The notes under the pieces: generated by a model
The model's database searches: none
Seen by the model: only the letters and a program-made list of their open reading frames with translations
Told to the model about the DNA's origin: nothing
Part shown: piece after piece, positions 1 through 7,072 of the stretch
Position numbering within the stretch: the first letter of the stretch is position 1
Layout: each line of letters opens with the position of its first letter
Assembly: GCA_937892405.1 (NCBI GenBank)
Contig: CALAFS010000199.1
Location: forward strand, 1-12,660
Length of the DNA: 12,660 bases
Direction: 5' to 3'
DNA from: an uncultured Clostridia bacterium
Lineage (GTDB): Bacteria > Bacillota > Clostridia > Oscillospirales > CAG-272
Position numbers and translations under genes: made by a program

Positions 1-42
1 ATCAAAGCATACCTTGATAAACTCGAAATTACCGAAACGTGA
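1..42 (+). CDS. Possible C-terminal tail of an unidentified gene (partial)
   Basis: Frame 1 is open from the window edge and reads IKAYLDKLEITET followed by TGA at 40-42. The charged, helix-like composition fits the end of a soluble protein, and the gene-free repeat DNA that follows fits a gene end. Thirteen residues are too few to assign a family, and an open frame of this length can occur by chance. If real, its transcript could end at the hairpins at 234-309. Confidence 0.35.
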   Translation: MKAYLDKLEITET

Positions 43-112
43 CCGATGGTCGCCCTACGATGGGAGCGGGCGAAAACGGCGCGAGAGAGAGCAAGCGAAA
101 GGCAAGGCGTGG

Positions 113-221
113 CGGGTCGTCGGGGGCGCCGACCCCTACAAGGTGCCGAAGCGGAATTACCTCGAAGGAGCGTTTGCGGTAGGCGCGGCGTAACGGGTCG
201 TCGGGGGCGCCGACCCCTACA
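113..221. repeat. Two exact copies of a 28-bp palindromic repeat
   Basis: The same 28 bp occurs at 113-140 and 194-221, 53 bp apart. Each copy begins CGGGTCGTCGGGGG and ends GCCGACCCCTACA, and its GGGTCG and CGACCC arms can form a hairpin. A related but degraded unit (GACCGATGGTCGCCCTAC) lies at 41-58. Antisense translation of the two copies gives the pseudo-peptide VGVGAPDDP twice, which is repeat DNA rather than a gene. Dispersed palindromes of this type are familiar from gut Clostridia intergenic regions. Two copies with unlike spacing and no spacer set are not a CRISPR array. Confidence 0.75.
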
Positions 222-233
222 TTGGAGTGAAAT

Positions 234-267
234 GCTCCGAATTCCTTGCTCACAAGGAATTCGGAGC
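234..267. repeat. Perfect 15-bp stem-loop
   Basis: The arms at 234-248 and 253-267 are exact reverse complements around a 4-nt loop (CTCA). Each arm contains GAATTC. No T-run follows, so on its own it is not a typical intrinsic terminator. It abuts the next hairpin with no spacer. Confidence 0.75.
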
Positions 268-309
268 GATGAAAAAAGGCACTTTCTCGCGAAAGTGCCT
301 TTTTTCATC
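268..309. terminator. Bidirectional intrinsic terminator, 19-bp perfect stem
   Basis: The arms at 268-286 and 291-309 are perfectly complementary around a TCGC loop. An A-run at 272-277 faces a T-run at 300-305, so a U-tract follows the GC-rich part of the stem on either strand. It could end the plus-strand gene leaving the left edge, and also any minus-strand RNA from the 340-455 region or read-through from the DUF1292 gene. The 13-nt arm (AAAAAAGGCACTT) is identical in the tRNA-Leu terminator at 7162-7195. Confidence 0.75.
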
Positions 310-339
310 CCCGCATGGCCGTGTAAAGCAAACTTTTAA

Positions 340-455
340 CCCTGTTCGTACAGGTGGGTATCCTCTCCGTAACATTGCGCTTTCAACATCCGCTGACGGG
401 GGGTACAAAGACAGCCCCGGGCGGGAGACCTGCATACCCGAGACGGAAGTCCGGA
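340..455. ncRNA. Candidate structured RNA in a gene-free stretch (6S-like?)
   Basis: No convincing ORF lies between 310 and 522, but this segment folds well. GGGTAT (356-361) pairs with ATACCC (434-439), and TCTCC (364-368) pairs with GGAGA (424-428). Inside lies a CGGGG/CCCCG hairpin (397-401 with 415-419) and a weak GCG/CGC hairpin (377-379 with 391-393). A rod with an internal loop and inner hairpins recalls 6S RNA, and CCTGC at 429-433 is vaguely like the 6S central-bubble strand. That identification is a guess. Orientation is unresolved. On the minus strand a TTGTGA (485-490), 16 nt, TATGAA (463-468) promoter could make an RNA of about 190 nt ending at the 268-309 terminator. Confidence 0.35.
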
Positions 456-522
456 TTCCCTTTTCATAAGCGTAGGTCCAAATATCACAATATCACGCAC
501 CACGCAGGTTATGTTTTCTTAA

Positions 523-837
523 TTATTCGTCGTAATCGACTTCGCTGAAGAAGAGGTCGTTGAAGTAATCCTCGGCGCGCTCAAACTCGTCGTCGTCATC
601 GACGCTCTCGAGCAGAATGTCCTCGCCGTCCTCGGTGACGCGGAGGATCACATACTCTTCGCTCTCCTCGTCTTCCGCATCGGCAAGCGCATAATAGAGC
701 TTATCGTCGATCGTGCCCTCGGCAAGAAGAACGAAGTCGCGCTCTTCCCCGGTCTCCTCGTCGGTGAGGGTGAAAACGGGTGCCTCGTCGCTCTCTTCCG
801 GAGCGTTTACATTTTCATTTTCAAGATTGTCCTGCAT
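523..837 (-). CDS. DUF1292 family small acidic protein (YrzB-like)
   Basis: This 104-residue, very acidic cytoplasmic protein has the DUF1292 pattern. A FTLTDEETGEERDFVLLAEG-type strand segment (about 22-41) is followed by YYALADAEDEESEEYVILRV (about 49-68) and an acidic, aromatic C-terminus. The family (UPF0473, B. subtilis YrzB) is widespread in Firmicutes and has no known biochemical function. The ATG at 835-837 is preceded by AAGGGAG, and no other start fits better. In many Firmicutes the gene sits near alaS/ruvX; here it follows hemW on the same strand with its own strong promoter. No terminator is visible directly after its stop, so its transcript may run to the hairpin at 268-309. Confidence 0.85.
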   Translation of the reverse strand: MQDNLENENVNAPEESDEAPVFTLTDEETGEERDFVLLAEGTIDDKLYYALADAEDEESEEYVILRVTEDGEDILLESVDDDDEFERAEDYFNDLFFSEVDYDE

Positions 838-869
838 TTCGGTATTCTCCCTTAGTTGTTTGTACTTTT

Positions 870-898
870 ATTGTAGCCGATGACGGAGCGAATGTCAA
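870..898 (-). promoter_or_regulatory. Sigma-A promoter of the DUF1292 gene
   Basis: On the minus strand TTGACA (893-898), 17 nt, TACAAT (870-875) is almost perfect consensus. It lies between the hemW stop (925) and the DUF1292 start (837), with an expected leader of about 25 nt. DUF1292 is therefore probably transcribed independently of the lepA-hemW operon. Confidence 0.8.
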
Positions 899-924
899 GG
901 GCTTTTTGATGAATTTACAAAAGG

Positions 925-2049
925 TTATAAAAGTTCTGCCGTAAGTGTGTTCCCGACATAGAAGCCGCGCTCGGTCAGGGCAAAATGCGTGTCGGTAAGA
1001 CGCGCAAGTCCCGCCGCGACAAAGCGGCGGATGCTCTCCTCCCGCCCCTTGAGAAAGGGCGCCGAAAAGCGTTTTTCATAAAGAGAAAGGTCGACCCCTT
1101 CCGATGTGCGGAGGGCGAGCATGGTATACTCTTCGGCTTCGTTTGCTTTATCAATCAATTCTTTTGTACGGTATTGTTTGCATTTTCCTTCGGAATATGC
1201 AGAAAGATCACGAGAATTCGCAAATCTCACGCCGCGATAATAGGAGTGTGCCGCCACGCCGAAGCCGATATATTCTTCCTCATGCCAATAGCGCAGATTA
1301 TGCCGGCACTCGCGCCCCGGCAGGGCATAATTCGACACTTCGTAATGCCGATACCCCGCCGCGGCAAGGGTGCGGCAGGCGTCGTCGTACATGGCGAGCT
1401 CTTCGTCCTCGTCGGGAAGGATAAGCGTTTCCCTTCTCTCACCGAAGGGGGTACCGTCCTCCACGATCAGCCCGTAGGCGGAGATATGCGAGGGGGCGAG
1501 CGCCGTGACGGCGTCCAGCGTCTCATGAAAAGAGGCGGGCGTCTGCCCTGGGAAGGCATACATGAGGTCGACCCCGATATTTTCGATTCCGCCCGCCTTC
1601 GCGAGGCGATAGGCGTCAAGGAATTCCCCGTAGGAATGGATTCTCCCGAGGGTGCGAAGCTCGCTCTCATGAACCGACTGAAGTCCGATGCTGAGACGGT
1701 TCACCCCCGCACGGCGGAACGCGTCGACCTTCTCCCGATCGAGGGTGCCGGGGTTCGCCTCCGCGGTGATCTCGGCGTCCGGAAGAATGCGAAAGGTCTT
1801 CCGCAGGGCGGCAAACAGGTCGGTGATCTCAACGGGTGTCAGAAGAGAGGGTGTCCCGCCGCCGAGAAAGACAGTGTCGACGGGCGGGTGCTCTTCTCCG
1901 CCGTAGGAGGAAATCTCCTCTGCGAGCGCGCGGAGATACCCTGCGCGCGCCGCGGCGTCAAGTCCCGCAAAAGAACAGAAATCGCAATAGTTGCACTTCT
2001 TTTTGCAAAAAGGAATATGGACATAGAGTCCGAGGGTATCAGGATTCAT
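925..2049 (-). CDS. hemW: Radical SAM heme chaperone HemW
   Basis: This 374-residue protein has the usual length of HemW, the CPO-III-like radical SAM protein that binds heme and delivers it to target proteins. The 4Fe-4S site is CKKKCNYC (C15, C19, C22), and C25 follows as in this family. GGGTPS (63-68) is the SAM-binding glycine motif, and AEANPGTL and the HNLRYW...GFGVAAHSY block are typical of the HemN/HemW group. A HemN C-terminal domain ends the protein. The ATG overlaps the lepA end by 11 bp, implying translational coupling; its SD is weak. Older annotations call such proteins oxygen-independent coproporphyrinogen oxidase (HemN). The short N-terminus before the cysteine cluster and the lepA linkage favour HemW. 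Confidence 0.93.
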   Translation of the reverse strand: MNPDTLGLYVHIPFCKKKCNYCDFCSFAGLDAAARAGYLRALAEEISSYGGEEHPPVDTVFLGGGTPSLLTPVEITDLFAALRKTFRILPDAEITAEANPGTLDREKVDAFRRAGVNRLSIGLQSVHESELRTLGRIHSYGEFLDAYRLAKAGGIENIGVDLMYAFPGQTPASFHETLDAVTALAPSHISAYGLIVEDGTPFGERRETLILPDEDEELAMYDDACRTLAAAGYRHYEVSNYALPGRECRHNLRYWHEEEYIGFGVAAHSYYRGVRFANSRDLSAYSEGKCKQYRTKELIDKANEAEEYTMLALRTSEGVDLSLYEKRFSAPFLKGREESIRRFVAAGLARLTDTHFALTERGFYVGNTLTAELL

Positions 2050-3853
2050 CGTCCAGTTTCAGAACCGCCATAAAGGCTTCGGGCGTTACCTCGACACTGC
2101 CGAGTTTACGCATCTTCTTCTTTCCTTCCTTCTGCTTTTCGAGCAGTTTCTTCTTTCTTGTGATGTCACCGCCGTAGCACTTGGCAAGGACATCTTTCCG
2201 CATGGCTTTCACCGTCTCGCGGGCGATGATCTTCGAGCCGATGGATGCCTGAATCGGAATTTCAAAGAGCTGGCGCGGAATGTTCTCTTTCAGCTTTTCC
2301 GCGATCTTACGCGCTCTGCCGTAGGCGCGCTCTTCAAAGACGATAAAGGACAGGGCGTCGACCTGTTCCCCGTTCAGGAGGAAGTCGAGCTTGACGAGCT
2401 TCGACGGGCGGTACTCCTTCAGTTCATAATCGAGGGAGGCATAGCCCTTCGAGCGACTCTTCAAGGCGTCGAAGAAGTCATAGATGATCTCATTGAGGGG
2501 CAGCTCATAGTGCAGCTCCGCACGGTCGGTGTCGATATACTTCATATCGACGAAGGCGCCGCGGCGCTCCTGACAGAGATCCATAATACCGCCGATATAG
2601 GCGCTCGGTGTGATGACCGTCGCCTTCATGATCGGCTCATAGGCAGTCTTGATCGAGTCGGGATCGGGAAATTTCGAGGGATTGTCGATGGTGAGCATTT
2701 CGCCCGAGCGAAGCTCGACCTTATAAATGACCGAGGGGGCGGTCGTGATGAGGTCGAGGTTGAATTCCCTCTCCAGCCGCTCCTCGATGATCTCCATATG
2801 CAGAAGTCCGAGGAAGCCGCAACGGAAACCGAAGCCGAGGGCAACCGAGGTCTCCGGCTCATACACCAGTGCGGCGTCATTGAGCTGTAATTTCTCGAGC
2901 GCGTCGCGCAGATCGCCGTAGCGGGCGCCGTCGGCGGGATAGATCCCCGAATAGACCATCGGGTGCACCTCACGGAAGCCGGGCAGAGGCTCCTCTGCGC
3001 CCCCTTCCGCCAGTGTCACGGTATCGCCGACGCGGGTGTCCCCGACCGTCTTGATACTCGCGGTGATATAGCCGACATCGCCGGCGGTGAGGATCTCCTC
3101 CTTCTGAAGTCCGAAGGGGAGCATGCTCCCGACCTCGAAGACATCGAAGACGGCGCCCGTCGACATCAGGCGGATTCTGTCCCCCGCCTTCACCGAACCG
3201 TCGACGACGCGGATATAGACCACGACGCCGAGATAGGGGTCATAGCGGGAGTCGAAGATCAGGCATTTGAGAGGCGCGTCGACATCGCCCTTCGGTGCGG
3301 GAATGTCGGTGACGATCTTCTCGAGCACATCTTCGATATTGATACCCGCCTTCGCCGAGACGGCGGGGCAATCCTCTGCGGGGATACCGATGATGTCCTC
3401 AATCTCCCGTCTTGTGTTCTCCACATCGGCGGAGGCGAGGTCGATCTTATTGATGACCGGGAGGATCTCGATGTTGTTGTCGATCGCGAGATAGGCGTTC
3501 GCCAATGTCTGTGCCTCGACGCCCTGTGTCGCGTCCACGACGAGGAGCGCGCCCTCGCACGCCTGAAGCGAGCGGGAGACCTCATAGCCGAAGTCGACAT
3601 GACCCGGGGTGTCGATCAGATTAAATTCATAATCCTCCCCGTTCTTCGCGGTATAGCGGAGCTTGACGGCGCGCGCCTTGATGGTGATGCCGCGCTCTCT
3701 TTCGAGATCCATGTTATCGAGCAGCTGCTCTTCCATGTCCCGGGTGGCGACGGTTCTCGTCTTCTCGAGAATCCGGTCGGCGAGGGTGGATTTTCCATGG
3801 TCGATGTGCGCGATGATAGAAAAGTTCCTTGTATGTTTTTGCTTATCCGTCAC
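2039..3853 (-). CDS. lepA: Elongation factor 4 (LepA), ribosomal back-translocase GTPase
   Basis: This 604-residue protein is full length for LepA/EF4, a translational GTPase that acts on the ribosome and affects stalled translation and assembly. All G motifs are intact: AHIDHGKS (15-22), RERGIT (52-57), DTPGH (81-85), NKID (135-138) and SAK (166-168). The LepA-specific C-terminal domain is complete, with the lysine-rich CYGGDITRKKKLLEKQKEGKKKM segment ending in SVEVTPEAFMAVLKLDDES. The start is GTG (3851-3853), preceded 10 nt upstream by AAAGGA. It begins 21 bp after the phosphomutase stop and overlaps hemW by 11 bp, so the three genes look like one operon. In many Firmicutes the hrcA-grpE-dnaK genes follow hemW, but not here. 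Confidence 0.97.
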   Translation of the reverse strand: MTDKQKHTRNFSIIAHIDHGKSTLADRILEKTRTVATRDMEEQLLDNMDLERERGITIKARAVKLRYTAKNGEDYEFNLIDTPGHVDFGYEVSRSLQACEGALLVVDATQGVEAQTLANAYLAIDNNIEILPVINKIDLASADVENTRREIEDIIGIPAEDCPAVSAKAGINIEDVLEKIVTDIPAPKGDVDAPLKCLIFDSRYDPYLGVVVYIRVVDGSVKAGDRIRLMSTGAVFDVFEVGSMLPFGLQKEEILTAGDVGYITASIKTVGDTRVGDTVTLAEGGAEEPLPGFREVHPMVYSGIYPADGARYGDLRDALEKLQLNDAALVYEPETSVALGFGFRCGFLGLLHMEIIEERLEREFNLDLITTAPSVIYKVELRSGEMLTIDNPSKFPDPDSIKTAYEPIMKATVITPSAYIGGIMDLCQERRGAFVDMKYIDTDRAELHYELPLNEIIYDFFDALKSRSKGYASLDYELKEYRPSKLVKLDFLLNGEQVDALSFIVFEERAYGRARKIAEKLKENIPRQLFEIPIQASIGSKIIARETVKAMRKDVLAKCYGGDITRKKKLLEKQKEGKKKMRKLGSVEVTPEAFMAVLKLDDES

Positions 3854-3874
3854 GATTTCGGTGTCCTTTCGGGC

Positions 3875-5599
3875 TTAAACTCCCATTTTTGCTTTGGCAT
3901 CGGCGGCATAGGCGGCAATCTTTGCTTTGAGAGATGCCTTATCTTCGCCGTGCGCGAGGAGGTAGATTTTGATTTTCGGTTCGGTGCCGGAGGGGCGGAC
4001 GACGATCTTGTCGTCGTTTTCAAGCGTATAATAGAGCACCTCGGACGAGGGCATGCCGGTCGCTTCGCTCTCCCCCGTACGGAGGTCGGTGATCGTCCCC
4101 TTCTTGTAGTTGCCGATCTTCACGACTTTCACGCCGCCGAACGCCTCCGGCGGGCAGTCCGTGAGGTTCGCCATCACGGTGCGGCGACGCTCGATGCCGT
4201 CAAGACCTTCCATATAGATGTCGATCATCTCTTCCATATAGAGACCGTAGGTCTTATAAAGCTCGGCGAGGGCGTCGGCGAGGGTCATGCCGCGCTTTTT
4301 GTAGTACGCGGTCATCTCGAGGATCATCATAGACGCCTCGACCGCGTCCTTATCTCTCGCGTAGGAGCCGAGAAGATAGCCGTAGCTCTCCTCGAAGCCG
4401 AGGAGGAAGCCGTCGGCGTTCCCCGTCTTTTCATAATTCTTGATAACCTCGCCGATAAACTTGAAGCCGGTGAGGACATCATGGAGTTTCACGCCGTTTG
4501 CCGACGCGATCTTATACGCCATGTCGGTGGAGACGATGCTCTTGACGCAATAGGCGTCCTTCGGCAGTTTGCCGAGCTCTCTGCGGCGGCGGATCGCATA
4601 ATCAAGGAGGAGAGCGCCCATCTGGTTACCCGTCACGGTAACAAACTTCCCGTCTTTTCCGCGGATCATGACGCCGACGCGGTCGGAGTCGGGGTCGGTC
4701 GCGACGATCAGGTCGGAGCCGACGCGGTCGGCGATCTCAATGCCGAGGGTGAAGACGGCGGCGTACTCGGGATTCGGTTTTTTCACCGTCGGGAAGTTGC
4801 CGTCGGGGATCATCTGCGCGTCCACCGTATAAAGGTGGCGGAGTCCTCTTCTCCGGAAGACCTCGGGCACAAGGCGATAGCCCGCGCCGTGGAGAGGGGT
4901 ATAGACGACCTTCAGCTCATCGGCGACCTCGCGCACGGCATCTTCGTCAATCGCGGTGGCGAGCACGGCGGAAAGATAGGTTTCGTCAAAGTCGGAGCCG
5001 AGGACGGTAATGCGCCCGTCCTTCACCGCCTCGTCGAAGTCGGCGATGCCCGAAAGATCGAGAACATCGAACTTCTGCCGTTCGGCGGAGACGACCTTCG
5101 CCTGCTCGGGACCGATCTGCGCGCCGTCTTCCCAATAGGCTTTATAGCCGTTATATTCCTTCGGGTTATGGGAGGCGGTGATGTTGATGCCGGCGACGGC
5201 GTGAAGCGCACGCACGGCAAAGGACAGCTCGGGCGTCGGACGCAGGCTGTCGAAGATGGCAACGCGGATGCCCGCGGCGGCGAGGACGCATGCCGCGACC
5301 TTCGCGAACTCTTCGGAATGGTTGCGCGAGTCATAGGCGATGGCGGCGCCGCGGCTCTCGCCGTGCGCCTCACGGATCAGGGCGGCAATGCCGCGGGTCG
5401 TCTGTGCGACGGTGAAGCGGTTCATGCACCCGATGCCCATATACATCGTGGAACGAAGCCCTGCCGTCCCGAAATCCATGGGTGCCGAAAAACGAAGCGC
5501 CTTCGCCTCCTCGTCCCCCGCGATCGCGACAAGTTCTGCCTTTTCTTCTTTCGTCAGCGCGTCGGACGCAAGCCAACGCTCATATTCCTTCTGATACAT
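3875..5599 (-). CDS. pgcA: Phospho-sugar mutase (phosphoglucomutase/phosphomannomutase, PgcA-like)
   Basis: This 574-residue alpha-D-phosphohexomutase interconverts hexose 1- and 6-phosphates, supplying glucose-1-phosphate for envelope glycolipids and storage polymers. The N-terminal FGTAGLR (43-49) is followed by the active-site phosphoserine loop TASHNP (S143). The Mg-binding loop DPDSDR is at 302-307, the sugar-specificity loop GFEESYG at 401-407, and the phosphate-binding RPSGTEPK at 535-542. Length and order match the PgcA/YhxB class of Firmicutes rather than the roughly 450-residue GlmM/ManB class. Sugar preference cannot be read from sequence alone. The ATG at 5597-5599 follows an AAAGGGG SD. 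It lies 51 bp downstream of the TSCPD gene and 21 bp before lepA, probably within one operon. Confidence 0.92.
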   Translation of the reverse strand: MYQKEYERWLASDALTKEEKAELVAIAGDEEAKALRFSAPMDFGTAGLRSTMYMGIGCMNRFTVAQTTRGIAALIREAHGESRGAAIAYDSRNHSEEFAKVAACVLAAAGIRVAIFDSLRPTPELSFAVRALHAVAGINITASHNPKEYNGYKAYWEDGAQIGPEQAKVVSAERQKFDVLDLSGIADFDEAVKDGRITVLGSDFDETYLSAVLATAIDEDAVREVADELKVVYTPLHGAGYRLVPEVFRRRGLRHLYTVDAQMIPDGNFPTVKKPNPEYAAVFTLGIEIADRVGSDLIVATDPDSDRVGVMIRGKDGKFVTVTGNQMGALLLDYAIRRRRELGKLPKDAYCVKSIVSTDMAYKIASANGVKLHDVLTGFKFIGEVIKNYEKTGNADGFLLGFEESYGYLLGSYARDKDAVEASMMILEMTAYYKKRGMTLADALAELYKTYGLYMEEMIDIYMEGLDGIERRRTVMANLTDCPPEAFGGVKVVKIGNYKKGTITDLRTGESEATGMPSSEVLYYTLENDDKIVVRPSGTEPKIKIYLLAHGEDKASLKAKIAAYAADAKAKMGV

Positions 5600-5650
5600 A
5601 CCGTTTCCCCTTTCCGTATTTTAATTATGATTTGTAAATAAATGATGGCA

Positions 5651-5908
5651 TTATGCTTCTTCCAGTGCGGATTTCAGCGCATTTGCCAGCTGATCCGGGC
5701 AGGAAGTATTCTTTGATCCGCAGCGGATTCCCGAGAGGCGCGCGATCGCGTCCTCGACACGCATGCCCTTGACAAGGCTGGCGACGCCGACCGTATTGCC
5801 GGGGCAACCGCCGAGAAAAGCGCAATCGGTGATAACGCCGTCCTCGATGTCGACGGTAATCATGCGGGAGCAGGTGCCGTGGGTTTTGTACTCAATGTGC
5901 TTTTTCAT
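5651..5908 (-). CDS. TSCPD domain protein (TIGR03905-type)
   Basis: This 85-residue protein contains the TSCPD motif for which the domain is named, here TSCPD at 68-72. Cysteines at 13, 29, 35, 63 and 70 form a pattern that suggests metal binding. The same domain occurs at the C-terminus of some vitamin B12-dependent ribonucleotide reductases, but stand-alone copies in Clostridia have no assigned role. The ATG at 5906-5908 is preceded by a purine-rich AAAGGAAAGGAA stretch. It lies 80 bp after the PheA-like gene and 51 bp before pgcA on the same strand. A hairpin at 5959-5984 followed by TTTT on the minus strand may attenuate transcription entering it. Confidence 0.85.
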   Translation of the reverse strand: MKKHIEYKTHGTCSRMITVDIEDGVITDCAFLGGCPGNTVGVASLVKGMRVEDAIARLSGIRCGSKNTSCPDQLANALKSALEEA

Positions 5909-5958
5909 AGGATTCCTTTCCTTTGCCGTTTTTGCGGCGTTCTTTGTATTTTTGAAAA

Positions 5959-5984
5959 GCTGCCGGTGTCCGGGACAGGACAGC
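5959..5984 (-). terminator. Weak hairpin, possible attenuator between the PheA-like and TSCPD genes
   Basis: On the minus strand GCTG pairs with CAGC and an adjacent CC with GG, with one bulged base and a 13-nt loop. Four T residues (5955-5958) follow. The stem is short and the U-tract minimal, so partial termination is the most it could do. No separate promoter is obvious for the TSCPD gene. Confidence 0.25.
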
Positions 5985-5988
5985 GTCT

Positions 5989-6930
5989 TTATTCGAGATT
6001 TTTATAAATACCGACAGGCACATAGGTCTCGGTATACATGGTGAGATAAGCGAGAAGCCCGGCGAAGCTCTTCCCCTCCGTGCGGAAGACGACGGTATAA
6101 TAGAACCCGTCCTCGCCGGACATGCGGCGTGTCACGGTATGCACGCGGTAGAGCGTAGCGCCGAAGACTCTTGCCGCAGTGAGAAGATCGGCGAGAGTGC
6201 CCTCCCCTTCTTCCGAACAGCGGATCTCGAGATAGCGGTCGTCCTCACCCGCTACTTTCGGCACGCGGAAGGTGCGCGACACGAGCGCATACCACAGCTC
6301 CGCGTCTCCGGAAAAGCCGAAGACGGGGGTGACCGACGCGATCTTCAGATCGTTTTTGGCGAGCAGATCCGTCACGGAGGAAAGGCGGACGCCACCCTTC
6401 TCCGCAAGCGGAAGGAGACAATAGCCGCACTCCCCGTCGAGTACGCTCTTCACCGCCTCGGCGAAGGTGTGGGAATATTTTACCCTCGGGTCGGAAAATT
6501 CGGTGGAAAAGACATCGTATGCCTCGTCGGCATATGCGTTCCTCACATAGGTGAAAGTCTCGGGCGGGTTCCCTGTCGGGAGAAAGTCCGATTCGGTCGG
6601 AGAGATCCCCCGTTCCGCGAGCTTTTCGAGGCAGAGATCGGTGAACACGGCGCGGTCATACGCCATCTCATACGCGGCACGCGCCCCTGCCCGTCCGACG
6701 CCCGCCGCCCCCTCGTCGGAGAGCGGAATCCCCTCCGGAATGAGGGAAAGAATCTCGTAAAGATCCATGCCGTCGCCGAGAAGCTCAAGTGCGCGGTTCG
6801 TCGTGCGTCCCGCGAGAAAGGAGAGTTCCGCTATGCGCGCGTCCGATGTCATATGCGCGCGTCGATGCAGGGCGGCGAGATTTTCTGTCGTCACCTTGTC
6901 CGCCGAAAAGACGGTTTCCTCTGTCGGCAC
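5989..6930 (-). CDS. Divergent prephenate-dehydratase-like protein with C-terminal ACT-like domain, probably non-catalytic
   Basis: The product is 313 residues. Residues about 127-205 follow the prephenate dehydratase (PheA/PDT) pattern: YADEAYDVFS resembles the GSYSHEA...F region, and SHTFAEAVKSVLDGECGYCLLPLAEKGGV (153-181) then SVTDLL and LKIAS resemble the 'sf.e.f.aV..G.ad.gvvPiENs..G.v..t.DLL....l.I' core. Residues about 230-313 read like the ACT domain that follows in PheA, ending PVGIYKNLE where PheA has 'vlGsYp'. The catalytic Thr-Arg-Phe seems replaced by Y214-A215-L216, and the ENS motif is AEK. A sensor or pseudo-enzyme is therefore likelier than an enzyme. The N-terminal 125 residues are unassigned. 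The GTG at 6928-6930 is chosen because AGGAGG (6939-6944) lies 8 nt upstream; the in-frame GTG at 6939 overlaps that SD. Confidence 0.7.
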   Translation of the reverse strand: MPTEETVFSADKVTTENLAALHRRAHMTSDARIAELSFLAGRTTNRALELLGDGMDLYEILSLIPEGIPLSDEGAAGVGRAGARAAYEMAYDRAVFTDLCLEKLAERGISPTESDFLPTGNPPETFTYVRNAYADEAYDVFSTEFSDPRVKYSHTFAEAVKSVLDGECGYCLLPLAEKGGVRLSSVTDLLAKNDLKIASVTPVFGFSGDAELWYALVSRTFRVPKVAGEDDRYLEIRCSEEGEGTLADLLTAARVFGATLYRVHTVTRRMSGEDGFYYTVVFRTEGKSFAGLLAYLTMYTETYVPVGIYKNLE

Positions 6931-6960
6931 GCCGCTCACCTCCTCGCTTTTTTCTTTTCC

Positions 6961-6989
6961 ATTATACTATAAAACGCGCGCAAATACAA
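6961..6989 (-). promoter_or_regulatory. Sigma-A promoter for the PheA-like/TSCPD/pgcA/lepA/hemW block
   Basis: On the minus strand TTGTAT (6984-6989), 17 nt, TATAAT (6961-6966) has a perfect -10 box and a fair -35 box. It sits about 30 nt upstream of the chosen start at 6930. It is the only clear minus-strand promoter found ahead of the five-gene block. Confidence 0.7.
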
Positions 6990-7019
6990 TCCTTTTTTTC
7001 TGTTTTTTGAAAAAAGATA

Positions 7020-7048
7020 TTGATTTTTCGGGGAAAGTATGCTATACT
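7020..7048 (+). promoter_or_regulatory. Promoter of tRNA-Leu
   Basis: TTGATT (7020-7025), 17 nt, TATACT (7043-7048) lies 24 bp before the mature tRNA 5' end. It diverges from the minus-strand promoter at 6961-6989, and the two are separated by about 30 bp. Confidence 0.65.
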
Positions 7049-7072
7049 TGAACAGTCTTCACCCATCGCCCT

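Noticed and set aside
113..221. Direct repeats considered as a CRISPR array
   Set aside because: There are only two copies, with no regular spacer series and no cas genes nearby; the repeat is a dispersed palindrome.
29..253. Minus-strand ORF with the repeated peptide VGVGAPDDP
   Set aside because: The repetition comes from the 28-bp palindromic DNA repeat; there is no SD and no protein-like sequence outside it.
985..2073. A 362-codon open frame on the plus strand, opposite hemW
   Set aside because: It is a shadow of hemW, with no SD or family pattern, whereas hemW has all its motifs.
2963..5641. An 892-codon open frame on the plus strand, opposite lepA and the phosphomutase gene
   Set aside because: Its product is low-complexity (rich in D, G, R, V), with no recognisable domain and no SD. 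Both minus-strand genes beneath it are clear full-length family members. The frame is open because the real genes avoid codons whose complements are stops.
6931..6939. Upstream GTG (6937-6939) as start of the PheA-like gene
   Set aside because: It overlaps the AGGAGG Shine-Dalgarno sequence itself. The in-frame GTG at 6928-6930 has proper 8-nt spacing.
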